A stretch of 6,132 bases of DNA from Candidatus Omnitrophota bacterium (GCA_021735115.1 JAIPHQ010000049.1:1-6132), one strand, 5' to 3'; shown: positions 1-6,132, counted from the stretch's first letter. Notes: generated from the sequence alone by a model not told the origin. Numbers and translations: made by a program.

Positions 1-1901
1 CCTTTACGAAAAGCTTCAACTAAATTTTTATCTTGAGATATATGAGCTAATATTCTTAGCTCAATTTGGGAATAATCTCCACAAACTATAAGACCGTCTT
101 TATCTGAAGGAATAAAAGCCCTCCTCAACTGAGACGAAAACTCTCCCTTTACCGGAATACTTTGTAGATTCGGCGAAGAAGAAGAAAGGCGTCCAGTTTG
201 GGTGCCAGTCTGATTAAATTGCGCATGAAGCTTATCACTAAACTCTTCTACTTTTTTAATCAAAGGAAGTAAGTAAGTATTTTTTAATTTACTTAATTCT
301 CTATACTGTAATATATCTTCTGCAATTGAATAATCTGAAGCTAAGGCCTTTAACACCTCCTCGCTAGTTGAATAACCGGTTTTTGTTTTTTTTAGAGGTT
401 TAATGCCTAAATCGGTAAAAAGCACCTCTTGAAGCTGCTTAGGAGAATTTAAATTAAACTCTTTTTTAGCTGCTTTAAAAACAGCTTTTTTTATTCCGGA
501 TATTTTTTTATTTACTTTTGTTAAAACTTTATCCAATTGCTTGGTATTTATAGTTATGCCTTGGGTTTGCATTTTATAGAGTATTCTGACTAAAGGCATT
601 TCAATATCAAAAAAAAGCTTATCTAATTTATCTTTACTTAATCTTTTTTTTAATATTTCATAGAGTTTTCCAATAAAATAGGGATATGATTCTAATTTAA
701 TTTCTGAGTAATACTTACCTAAGAATAAAGCAACCAACGACGATAGGCTATAATCCGATATCGATGAATCTATTAGGTAAGAAGCTATTTTTATATCAAA
801 AGTTTTACCCTTAACCTCTAGGTGAGGATAATTTACCATTTGATTTTTTAACTCAAATGTTACCTTCTCTATAGAAGAATCGGCAAAAACAGCCTTAAAC
901 TTATCTAGTTTTTCTTTATATAAAGTATCTTTACCTAAATCGTAAATATATATATCTTTAGCTTCAATGAAATATATAAAAGGTAATTGTTTTTTAATTT
1001 TGCCTGGGTCAAGTTTTGAGCCATTTTTTACTTTAATTTTATTAGATTCTCTTTGATCAAAAAGTTCATCTTTAGGTATTTTAAATTCTAATTCAGAAAA
1101 AAGGCTAACCAATTTATCTTTATCAATTTTACCTCTTTTCAACTGGCTTACTTTTATCTTTAACTTTGGTTCTGACAATTGAGCCAACTCTTTACTTAAA
1201 ATGATTTGTTCTTTATTGTCTTTTATCCGCTTTGCTTCTTTAGAGCTTAATTTATCTAAATTTTGGAAGATATTATCAATACTACCAAATTCTTTAATTA
1301 ATTTAGTAGCCCCAACCTTACCAATTCCTTTGGCACCGGGGATATTATCTGAAGCATCTCCTAGCAAAGAAAGGTAATCAGCCATATAACAAGGCTTGAA
1401 TCCATATTTTTTAACAAAATCTTCTGATTGATAAAATTTATGCTCCCGATCATTATAAACAGAAACACCTTCCTCAGCCAAAAGTTGATAAAGATCTTTA
1501 TCTGAGCTCACTACAACCACTTCTCTGGCGTCATTAACTGCCTGGCGCGACAAAGATGCAATAACATCATCAGCTTCATAGTTTTCTTTTTCAATACTTT
1601 TTATTCCTAAGGCCTCAATCAAATTGCGAATTATAGGAAATTGGGACTTAAGTTCATCAGGTAACGGCGGCCTTTGTATTTTATAATCTTTATATTTTTC
1701 CTGTCGATGGGTTTTCCTTGATACATCAAAACATATACCAATAAATTCAGCTTTTTGTTCTAAGATAAGCTTTTTTAAAGTTCTGTAGAACCCATATATA
1801 GCCCCAGTTGGAACTCCAGATGAATTACTAAGCTTTATGGCAAAATGAGAACGATAACATAATGAAGTGCCATCAATTAAATATATCTTTTTATTAGACA
1901 T
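1..1901 (-). CDS. polA: DNA polymerase I, 3'-truncated by the window edge
   Basis: This is my own minus-strand translation from the ATG at 1901: 633 codons plus two bases with no stop, so the C-terminal third lies beyond position 1. Family A polymerases of this type fill gaps and remove RNA primers in replication and repair. The 5' nuclease domain is about residues 1-285, with acidic metal ligands in YLIDGTSLCYR (D10), FDV (D59), EADD (109-112) and SSDKD (D134, D136), and a helix-hairpin-helix at 181-200 (GDASDNIPGAKGIGKVGATK). Residues about 300-425 match a 3'-5' exonuclease domain in place and in FDIKIASYLIDSS, but the DxE ligand pair is not visible. The polymerase domain begins near 430, with TGRLSSSSPNLQSIP (569-583) and motif A DYSQIELRILAH (609-620). 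No Shine-Dalgarno precedes the ATG, but the N-terminus MSNKKIYLIDG fits the family exactly. It follows the TPR gene after 38 nt, probably co-transcribed. Identity is secure; loss of proofreading is inferred. Confidence 0.96.
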   Translation of the reverse strand, partial: MSNKKIYLIDGTSLCYRSHFAIKLSNSSGVPTGAIYGFYRTLKKLILEQKAEFIGICFDVSRKTHRQEKYKDYKIQRPPLPDELKSQFPIIRNLIEALGIKSIEKENYEADDVIASLSRQAVNDAREVVVVSSDKDLYQLLAEEGVSVYNDREHKFYQSEDFVKKYGFKPCYMADYLSLLGDASDNIPGAKGIGKVGATKLIKEFGSIDNIFQNLDKLSSKEAKRIKDNKEQIILSKELAQLSEPKLKIKVSQLKRGKIDKDKLVSLFSELEFKIPKDELFDQRESNKIKVKNGSKLDPGKIKKQLPFIYFIEAKDIYIYDLGKDTLYKEKLDKFKAVFADSSIEKVTFELKNQMVNYPHLEVKGKTFDIKIASYLIDSSISDYSLSSLVALFLGKYYSEIKLESYPYFIGKLYEILKKRLSKDKLDKLFFDIEMPLVRILYKMQTQGITINTKQLDKVLTKVNKKISGIKKAVFKAAKKEFNLNSPKQLQEVLFTDLGIKPLKKTKTGYSTSEEVLKALASDYSIAEDILQYRELSKLKNTYLLPLIKKVEEFSDKLHAQFNQTGTQTGRLSSSSPNLQSIPVKGEFSSQLRRAFIPSDKDGLIVCGDYSQIELRILAHISQDKNLVEAFRK

Positions 1902-1939
1902 CGATATTTAGAAATTATAAATAAAGGAGTGGTTATTAT

Positions 1940-2791
1940 TTATCTTGTTTGGGAAATCTCTTCTTGGGTAATACGAAAAACAGAATCAAGCGCACTTTTT
2001 AGTCTGTCTGCCGCAGAAAAATAATTATTATTTTCAATGTATTCCAATGCATCCTTTGTATTAACAAGGGCACTCTGCCTTAGATGGAAATTTTTAGATT
2101 TTTCCATTATTTTTTTTGCTTCTTCTTGAAGTTTTAAATCGCTGGGCCTTAAAGAAATAACTTTATTTAATTCTTCTATTGCAGTTTCATAATCTCTTTC
2201 TTCAAAAGCTCTTTGGCCTAATTTAAAATGTAGTTTAGCTTCTTCAATTGTCTCTAATCTTTCTTGTTCTCTTTGATAGACAAGCTCTCTAGAAAGATCG
2301 GCTGCTTTTTCTTCCATCATCTCTTTTCTTACCTGAGGATAAGTACCTAATTTAAGTAAGTGCTGCCTAGCTACTTCTTGCCAATAATCTCCTTTTTTAC
2401 CTTTAAGATATCTCTGTTTCCAATGATATGTAGCTTTTCTGATATCATTTTTTTTCTCATAGAGCAAAGCTAAATTAGTATGAGCCGGCATAAAGTTAGA
2501 ATTTATCTCTAAGGCTGCCTGGTAGGATCTTTCTGCTTCATTTAATTGCCCTCTCATCTCATAAATTACCCCTAAATCATTGTAAGCTTGAACATAGTCA
2601 GAATCTAGTCCTACGGCTTTTTGATAAAAAGATAAAGCCCCGCTTAAATCTCCTCTTGACTGAAGTCGATAACCTTTTTCTCTGTAATCCTGAGCTTGTT
2701 GTTTAGTTAAATCTTCAGCTTGAGAAAATGATAAAGGCAAGAAAATAAAAAGGATAGCAAGAACAATTCTCATTCTTTTTAACTTTAACAT
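1940..2791 (-). CDS. TPR-repeat protein with N-terminal signal peptide or anchor
   Basis: I do not recognise a named gene. The 283-residue product begins with a basic stretch and a hydrophobic core (about 8-22, RIVLAILFIFLPLSF), then SQA-ED, which would fit signal peptidase cleavage near residue 25. There is no lipobox cysteine. Three consecutive tetratricopeptide repeats follow at about 34-67, 68-101 and 102-135, with the usual spacing of small and aromatic residues (for example AYNDLGVIYEMRGQLNEAE). A charged helical, possibly coiled-coil stretch covers about 152-190, and a fourth TPR about 184-217 (KLGQRAFEERDYETAIEELNKVI). A degenerate repeat may lie at 245-275. TPRs are protein-binding scaffolds, so an envelope scaffold or assembly role is inferred only. 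The start is uncertain: ATG at 2791 has no Shine-Dalgarno, and an internal ATG at 2773 (residue 7) would give a more typical signal peptide. It lies 36 nt after secG and 38 nt before polA. Confidence 0.85.
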   Translation of the reverse strand: MLKLKRMRIVLAILFIFLPLSFSQAEDLTKQQAQDYREKGYRLQSRGDLSGALSFYQKAVGLDSDYVQAYNDLGVIYEMRGQLNEAERSYQAALEINSNFMPAHTNLALLYEKKNDIRKATYHWKQRYLKGKKGDYWQEVARQHLLKLGTYPQVRKEMMEEKAADLSRELVYQREQERLETIEEAKLHFKLGQRAFEERDYETAIEELNKVISLRPSDLKLQEEAKKIMEKSKNFHLRQSALVNTKDALEYIENNNYFSAADRLKSALDSVFRITQEEISQTR

Positions 2792-2827
2792 ATGCTTTTT
2801 ATTCTGTCAAGATTGTAATTAGATAGG

Positions 2828-3112
2828 CTATTCTGCTTTTTCATCTACTTGTTGTTCTACCTCCAACAAAGACTTATCTTGCTTTTGAGCTTTTTGCTTA
2901 TAAAGATAAGCTAAAGAAATAGAGGTTAGAAAAAATATAACTGTAAAAATCACAGTAAGCTTAACTAGCAATGAACTTGTTTTTGTCCCAAAGATAGATT
3001 CCACGCCACCTAAAGCTTCAACTAAACCACCGCTCCGTCCTCTTTGGACTAAAATCATACCAATTAAACTAATAGCAACAACAATGTGAAGAATTAAAAC
3101 TATTTTATACAT
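2828..3112 (-). CDS. secG: Preprotein translocase subunit SecG
   Basis: The 94-residue product is a small inner-membrane protein with the SecG layout. Transmembrane segment 1 is at about 4-22 and is followed by the cytoplasmic loop LVQRGRSGGLVEALGG (21-36) and ESIFGTKTSS. Segment 2 is at about 49-71, with a charged Lys/Glu-rich tail at 72-94. The LVQ-x-G-x-x-GGL motif after the first helix is the family signature. SecG binds SecYE and helps SecA-driven export. Its length lies between the Bacillus (about 76) and E. coli (about 110) proteins. The ATG at 3112 follows AGGA (3117-3120) by 4 nt, a modest ribosome binding site. It lies 54 nt after tpiA and 36 nt before the TPR gene. secG next to tpiA is a recurrent bacterial arrangement (recalled, not checked) and probably reflects co-transcription rather than shared function. 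Confidence 0.93.
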   Translation of the reverse strand: MYKIVLILHIVVAISLIGMILVQRGRSGGLVEALGGVESIFGTKTSSLLVKLTVIFTVIFFLTSISLAYLYKQKAQKQDKSLLEVEQQVDEKAE

Positions 3113-3166
3113 AAATTCCTTATCTTATATCAGCTTATCATAAATCATTTTTTTCTCAACTAGTAT

Positions 3167-3928
3167 TTATGTTAAGGAAGAGTTTTTAATTATTTCTGTA
3201 AAATCTTGAGCTTTAAGTGAAGCTCCTCCAACTAAAGCACCGTCAATATTTTCATTGCTTATCAGCTCTTTTATATTAACAGGTTTAACACTGCCTCCAT
3301 AAAGTAACCTTATTTTTTCAGCTACTTGATCTGAAAAATTTTCTTTAAACCAATTTCTGATAAAGCTATGCATTTGTTCAGCTTGCTGGCCGGTTGCAGT
3401 CTTTCCAGTTCCAATTGCCCAAACTGGCTCATAAGCAACAGTAATTTTTTCTAAATTACTTTCAGATAAGGAATCAAAACCTTCTTTTAATTGATTTTCA
3501 ATTACCTCTTTTTCTTGGCCCTTTTCTCTTTGTTCTAAAGTTTCGCCAATACAGACAATGGGTAAAAGATCTGCAGAAATGGCAGCTTTTATCTTTTTAT
3601 TAACTTCTTGGTTAGTTTCAGAAAAATATTTTCTTCTTTCTGAATGGCCAATAATTACAAATTTAGCTCCAATACCTTTTAACATTGCCGGAGAAATTTC
3701 TCCGGTAAAAGCTCCTTGAGCTTCCCAATGCATATTCTGGGCTCCAAGGTCAATAACTGAATCTTTAATTGCTTCTTGAGCAGCTACCAATGAAGTATAA
3801 GGAGGGCAAATCAATATATCTACATCTTTGAAATCCCCTACATTTTCTTTTAATTTAGATGCCAAATCAGCTGCTTCAGCAGCAGTTTTGTTCATCTTCC
3901 AATTACCAGCAATAAATGGTCTTCTCAT
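3167..3928 (-). CDS. tpiA: Triose-phosphate isomerase
   Basis: This cytoplasmic enzyme interconverts dihydroxyacetone phosphate and glyceraldehyde 3-phosphate. The 253-residue product matches the usual length of about 250. Visible active-site parts are N9 and K11 in AGNWKMN, the electrophile H95 in IIGHSERR, the catalytic base E167 in VAYEPVWAIGTGKTATG (164-180, including the flexible loop 6), and the phosphate-binding YGGSVK (210-215) and LVGGASL (232-238). The reading frame is open to an ATG at 3940, but I choose the ATG at 3928. GGAGG lies 5 nt before it, the product then begins MRRPFIAGNWKMN as is typical, and the upstream ATG overlaps the Shine-Dalgarno itself. The gene follows pgk after 68 nt containing a hairpin, and precedes secG. 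No residue of importance is missing. Confidence 0.97.
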   Translation of the reverse strand: MRRPFIAGNWKMNKTAAEAADLASKLKENVGDFKDVDILICPPYTSLVAAQEAIKDSVIDLGAQNMHWEAQGAFTGEISPAMLKGIGAKFVIIGHSERRKYFSETNQEVNKKIKAAISADLLPIVCIGETLEQREKGQEKEVIENQLKEGFDSLSESNLEKITVAYEPVWAIGTGKTATGQQAEQMHSFIRNWFKENFSDQVAEKIRLLYGGSVKPVNIKELISNENIDGALVGGASLKAQDFTEIIKNSSLT

Positions 3929-3933
3929 CTTAG

Positions 3934-3938
3934 CCTCC
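3934..3938 (-). promoter_or_regulatory. Strong ribosome binding site that fixes the tpiA start
   Basis: Minus-strand GGAGG is separated by 5 nt (CTAAG) from the ATG at 3928. The alternative ATG at 3940 runs directly into this motif and has no purine-rich site of its own upstream, only AT-rich sequence. The site therefore decides the start and removes four residues (MEAK) from the longest possible reading. Confidence 0.85.
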
Positions 3939-3970
3939 ATTAATTAATATTATATTACCTAATTTTTTAA

Positions 3971-3991
3971 CTTCCATTTACGAAATGGAAG
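3971..3991 (-). other. Perfect 9-bp hairpin in the pgk-tpiA spacer
   Basis: The arms CTTCCATTT and AAATGGAAG pair perfectly around a 3-nt loop, starting 5 nt after the pgk stop codon. On the transcript (minus strand) the hairpin is followed by GTTAAAAAATTAGG rather than a U-tract, so it does not look like a canonical intrinsic terminator. On the plus strand it has no T-run after it either. It may protect the 3' end of a processed gap-pgk mRNA or reduce flow into tpiA; both roles are inferred. Its sequence is unrelated to the GC-rich hairpins upstream of pgk. Confidence 0.6.
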
Positions 3992-3996
3992 TGGTA

Positions 3997-5181
3997 TTAT
4001 CTATCAGAAAGAGCTGAAATTCCGGGTAAATCTTTGCCTTCAAGAAATTGTAGAGAGGCTCCACCGCCGGTTGAGATATGCGACATCTGATCAGATAGTT
4101 CAAACTTTTTTACAGCTGCTGCAGTATCCCCGCCGCCAATAACTGAAATAGCTTCTGACTCAGCTATTGCTTCCGCTACTGCCTTAGTTCCTTTAGCAAA
4201 CTGATCTTTTTCAAAAATACCCATTGGCCCATTCCAAACGACAGTTCCTGCAGCTCTAATTTTTTCCTCAAACAACTTTTCTGTTTTAGGCCCAATATCT
4301 ACACCGATCCAACCTTCCTCAATATTGACGTCTTCTGTAACCTTGGTATTTTCCCCTGATTGAATATCATTGGTTACCAAGTGATCCACAGGAAGCAATA
4401 TTTCCACTCCCTTTTCTTTTGCTTTAGCTAAAATCTTTTTAACCACATCAAACATATCTTCCTCTAGGAGTGACGAACCTATCTCTATTTCTTTTACTTT
4501 TAAAAATGTATAAGCCATCGCTCCACCAATTAGTATTGAATCAGCCTTATCAATCATATTTTCGATAACCGGAATCTTGTCTGATATTTTTGCTCCGCCT
4601 AAAATAAAAACAAAAGGCTTTTTAGGTTCAGTTAAGACCTTTTGGAAATATTGAATCTCTTTATCAATCAAAAATCCAGCTGCAGAATCTAGGAAATGAG
4701 TAACTCCTTCTGTAGAAGCATGGGCTCTGTGAGCTGTACCAAAGGCATCATTAACAAAAAAATTAGCTAAAGAAGCTAATTTTTTAGCAAATTCTTGATC
4801 ATTGTTCTTTTCTTCGGGATAAAATCTTAAATTTTGAAGAAGCATAACTTCACCATTTTTTAGGCCATCTGCTGCCTCTTTTACTTTATCTCCAATACAG
4901 TCATCAACCATCTTAACCGGCTGATTAATTAACTGGCTGAGGCGCTCAGCTACAGGCTTTAAGCTAAATTCCTGATTTTTTTGGCCTTTAGGCCGGCCTA
5001 GGTGGCTCATTAAAATTAACTTTGCTCCAGATTCTCTAATATAATTAATAGTACCTAGGGCTGCTTGAATTCTTGAATCATCAGTGATATTTTGGCTAGA
5101 GTCTAGAGGAACATTGAAGTCAGCTCTCATTAATACTTTTTTTCCTTGCAAATCTAAATCTTTTACAGATTTCTTTTCCAT
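3997..5181 (-). CDS. pgk: Phosphoglycerate kinase
   Basis: This cytoplasmic enzyme transfers phosphate from 1,3-bisphosphoglycerate to ADP, giving 3-phosphoglycerate and ATP. The 394-residue product is the usual length. The N-terminal 3-PG domain shows RADFNVP (19-25), SHLGRPKG (59-66), [10 protein letters not shown] (115-124; many homologues have LENLRF) and [13 protein letters not shown] (144-156). The C-terminal nucleotide domain shows GGAKISDKI (195-203), WNGPMGIFE (316-324), [10 protein letters not shown] (348-357) and STGGGASL (370-377). The frame is open upstream to a TTG at 5235, adding 18 residues, but I choose the ATG at 5181. The product then starts [25 protein letters not shown] as expected, AGGAG lies 4 nt before it, and the extension would be translated from a palindromic repeat. 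It lies between gap and tpiA, probably in one transcript. Confidence 0.97.
   Translation of the reverse strand: MEKKSVKDLDLQGKKVLMRADFNVPLDSSQNITDDSRIQAALGTINYIRESGAKLILMSHLGRPKGQKNQEFSLKPVAERLSQLINQPVKMVDDCIGDKVKEAADGLKNGEVMLLQNLRFYPEEKNNDQEFAKKLASLANFFVNDAFGTAHRAHASTEGVTHFLDSAAGFLIDKEIQYFQKVLTEPKKPFVFILGGAKISDKIPVIENMIDKADSILIGGAMAYTFLKVKEIEIGSSLLEEDMFDVVKKILAKAKEKGVEILLPVDHLVTNDIQSGENTKVTEDVNIEEGWIGVDIGPKTEKLFEEKIRAAGTVVWNGPMGIFEKDQFAKGTKAVAEAIAESEAISVIGGGDTAAAVKKFELSDQMSHISTGGGASLQFLEGKDLPGISALSDR
4757..4785 (-). other. AT-rich 12-bp inverted repeat inside pgk
   Basis: The arms AAAAAATTAGCT and AGCTAATTTTTT pair perfectly around a 5-nt loop within codons for [10 protein letters not shown]. 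Read on either strand it gives an A-tract, a short stem with only two G-C pairs, and a run of T, superficially like a weak bidirectional terminator. It lies in coding sequence for the moderately conserved stretch before NDAFGTAHR. With so weak a stem, chance in an AT-rich gene is a fair explanation. Confidence 0.3.
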
Positions 5182-5185
5182 GCTT

Positions 5186-5190
5186 CTCCT
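5186..5190 (-). promoter_or_regulatory. Ribosome binding site that fixes the pgk start
   Basis: Minus-strand AGGAG is followed by AAGC and the ATG at 5181, a slightly short but workable spacing. It supports the 394-residue product over the TTG-initiated form. Its first three bases belong to an AACAGG (5188-5193) that could pair with CCTGTT at 5199-5204, so the site might be partly hidden in one of two competing folds. Confidence 0.75.
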
Positions 5191-5193
5191 GTT

Positions 5194-5221
5194 TTTGGAA
5201 CAGGCAGGCCTGTTCCCTAGA
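5194..5221 (-). repeat. GC-rich palindromic repeat unit 2 (pgk-proximal)
   Basis: On the minus strand this 28-bp unit begins TCTAGGG. It forms a perfect 8-bp hairpin with arms GGAACAGG and CCTGTTCC around a 4-nt loop (5197-5216), and ends in CCAAA. It abuts and aligns without gaps to the unit at 5222-5249, with 17 of 28 identical positions, including TNTAGGG at the start, AGGC in the centre and the terminal AA. It stands out against the AT-rich surroundings. No U-tract follows, so a canonical intrinsic terminator is unlikely. A member of a dispersed palindromic (REP- or MITE-like) family is my inference, since only these two copies are visible. Confidence 0.7.
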
Positions 5222-5249
5222 TTGGGCGAGGACAAGCCTCGCCCCTACA
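5222..5249 (-). repeat. GC-rich palindromic repeat unit 1 (gap-proximal)
   Basis: On the minus strand this 28-bp unit begins TGTAGGG. It folds into a perfect 8-bp hairpin with arms GGGCGAGG and CCTCGCCC around a 5-nt loop (5224-5244), and ends CCCAA. It starts 4 nt beyond the gap stop codon. Stem positions 8-10 read GCG here and AAC in the neighbouring unit, with the opposite arm changed to match in each, so pairing is kept while sequence differs. About three quarters of its bases are G or C. I recall similar TAGGGGCG-type palindromes scattered in other bacterial genomes but cannot verify a match. Confidence 0.7.
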
Positions 5250-5253
5250 TTTT

Positions 5254-6132
5254 CTATTTGACCATATATTTGATTAAATCAATTACACGGCAAGAATAAC
5301 CCCATTCATTATCATACCAAGCCAATACTTTTACCATCTTATTAAGGCAAAAAGTCTGTTCAGCATCAACTATAGAAGAAAATGAATTACCTTTGTAATC
5401 TACAGATACTAAAGGATCAGAACTTACATCTAGATATCCTTTCATCCTGGAAGAAGCTGCTTCTGATAAGGCATTATTTACGTCTTCTTTGCTAGCTTCT
5501 TTTTCTATCTGAAATACTACATCTACCAAAGATACAGTCGGTGTAGGAACCCGAATTGCTAATCCATCTAATTTACCTTGTAATTCAGGAATAACTAAGC
5601 CTACTGCTTTTGCTGCGCCAGTAGTTGTAGGGATCATAGATAATGCTGCTGCTCTTGCTCTTCTTAGGTCTTTATGAGGAAAATCCAAAACTTTTTGATC
5701 ATTAGTATAGGAATGAATTGTTGTCATCAACCCTTCAGTTACTCCAAAGCTATCCTTGATAACTTTGGCAACTGGCGCAATACAGTTGGTAGTACAAGAT
5801 GCATTAGAAACTATATTATGATTTTCTGAATCATAATTTTCTTCATTAACGCCTAATACAAAGGTAGGAACATCTCCACCTTTAGCAGGAGCTGAAATAA
5901 TTACTTTTTTTGCCCCAGCTTCAATGTGGCCGGCTGCTTGTTCTTTGGTACGAAAAATACCAGTGGACTCAACTACTACATCAACACCTAGTTCTGCCCA
6001 AGGCAACTTAGAAGGGTCTTTCTCAGACAATACTTTAATTTTTTTACCATCTACCACTATAGAATCCCCTTCAGCTTTTACTTCCTTGTCTAATATGCCA
6101 AAGTTAGAATCATACTTAAGCAAATAGGCCAA
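5254..6132 (-). CDS. gap: Glyceraldehyde-3-phosphate dehydrogenase, 5'-truncated by the window edge
   Basis: This cytoplasmic enzyme oxidises and phosphorylates glyceraldehyde 3-phosphate to 1,3-bisphosphoglycerate using NAD(P)+. The visible 292 or so residues begin inside the N-terminal Rossmann domain ([12 protein letters not shown]). The first codon in the window is an internal TTG, so roughly the first 45 residues, including the GxGxxG dinucleotide motif, are outside. Numbering from the window edge, ESTGIF is at 55-60, the catalytic cysteine C113 lies in [13 protein letters not shown]140 in [18 protein letters not shown] at 168-178, R194 in [11 protein letters not shown], and WYDNEWGYS at 272-280. 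[12 protein letters not shown] (151-162) keeps the proline common in NAD-dependent enzymes, where LPHKD is usual. NAD use is therefore favoured, but the decisive N-terminal residue is not visible. It is first in the visible gene order, 72 nt before the pgk start across the paired repeat. Confidence 0.97.
   Translation of the reverse strand: MAYLLKYDSNFGILDKEVKAEGDSIVVDGKKIKVLSEKDPSKLPWAELGVDVVVESTGIFRTKEQAAGHIEAGAKKVIISAPAKGGDVPTFVLGVNEENYDSENHNIVSNASCTTNCIAPVAKVIKDSFGVTEGLMTTIHSYTNDQKVLDFPHKDLRRARAAALSMIPTTTGAAKAVGLVIPELQGKLDGLAIRVPTPTVSLVDVVFQIEKEASKEDVNNALSEAASSRMKGYLDVSSDPLVSVDYKGNSFSSIVDAEQTFCLNKMVKVLAWYDNEWGYSCRVIDLIKYMVK

Noticed and set aside
3119..3139. Direct repeat CTTATC (two copies) in the tpiA-secG spacer
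   Set aside because: Six bases repeated in a short AT-rich spacer is expected by chance, and there is no symmetry suggesting an operator.
3929..3940. Upstream ATG for tpiA adding MEAK
   Set aside because: That ATG overlaps the GGAGG serving the downstream ATG and gives an atypical N-terminus.
4989..5000. 12-bp perfect palindrome TAGGCCGGCCTA in pgk
   Set aside because: It falls in codons for the conserved HLGRPKG motif, so protein constraint explains most of it.
5194..5249. Intrinsic terminator between gap and pgk
   Set aside because: The hairpins are strong but no U-tract follows either on the transcript (AATCT and AAAAACAGG follow), and pgk with its own ribosome binding site follows at once.
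5194..5249. CRISPR array from two similar 28-bp units
   Set aside because: The units abut with no spacer, are only 17/28 identical and are each palindromic along their length; there are no cas genes nearby.
5084..5299. Plus-strand open frame of 71 codons across the start of pgk, the spacer and the end of gap
   Set aside because: It overlaps two certain genes on the opposite strand, its middle is a translation of the palindromic repeats, and no domain is recognisable.
5924..6127. Plus-strand open frame of 67 codons opposite gap
   Set aside because: It is the antisense of conserved GAPDH coding sequence, without a ribosome binding site or recognisable protein features.

Overview
This AT-rich bacterial window carries six genes. 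All lie on the minus strand and read from the right edge to the left: gap (5' end cut off), pgk, tpiA, secG, a secreted or membrane-anchored TPR protein, and polA (3' end cut off). The spacers between them are about 36 to 72 nt, nothing is encoded convincingly on the plus strand, and I see no canonical U-tract terminator between genes. The layout fits one long transcript or a set of overlapping ones. No stretch over 300 bases lacks a gene.

The right half (about 3167-6132) is the triose-phosphate part of glycolysis/gluconeogenesis. GAPDH makes 1,3-bisphosphoglycerate, phosphoglycerate kinase turns it into 3-phosphoglycerate with ATP formation, and triose-phosphate isomerase interconverts DHAP and GAP. 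All visible active-site residues are intact. The left half changes theme: SecG (translocon subunit), a TPR protein with an N-terminal signal/anchor, and DNA polymerase I with a 5' nuclease domain, a proofreading domain that seems to have lost its metal ligands, and the start of the polymerase domain.

The most unusual DNA is the gap-pgk spacer. It holds two abutting 28-bp GC-rich units (5194-5221 and 5222-5249) that align without gaps. Each folds into an 8-bp perfect hairpin, and three stem pairs differ between the units with compensating changes on both arms. This looks like a structured dispersed repeat rather than a terminator. It also creates a false TTG-initiated N-terminal extension of pgk, and one of its arms could alternatively pair with sequence overlapping the pgk ribosome binding site. 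A second, unrelated perfect hairpin (3971-3991) sits just after pgk.

The organism is a bacterium with low G+C, Shine-Dalgarno sites before some genes (clear for tpiA and pgk) but not others (polA, TPR gene). A gap-pgk-tpiA-secG order occurs in several bacterial phyla. The added TPR gene and polA, and the GC-rich palindromic repeats in an AT-rich genome, make me think of an uncultivated lineage such as Omnitrophota, but this is a guess from memory and not shown by the sequence. I see no new defence system, mobile element, CRISPR array or RNA gene.
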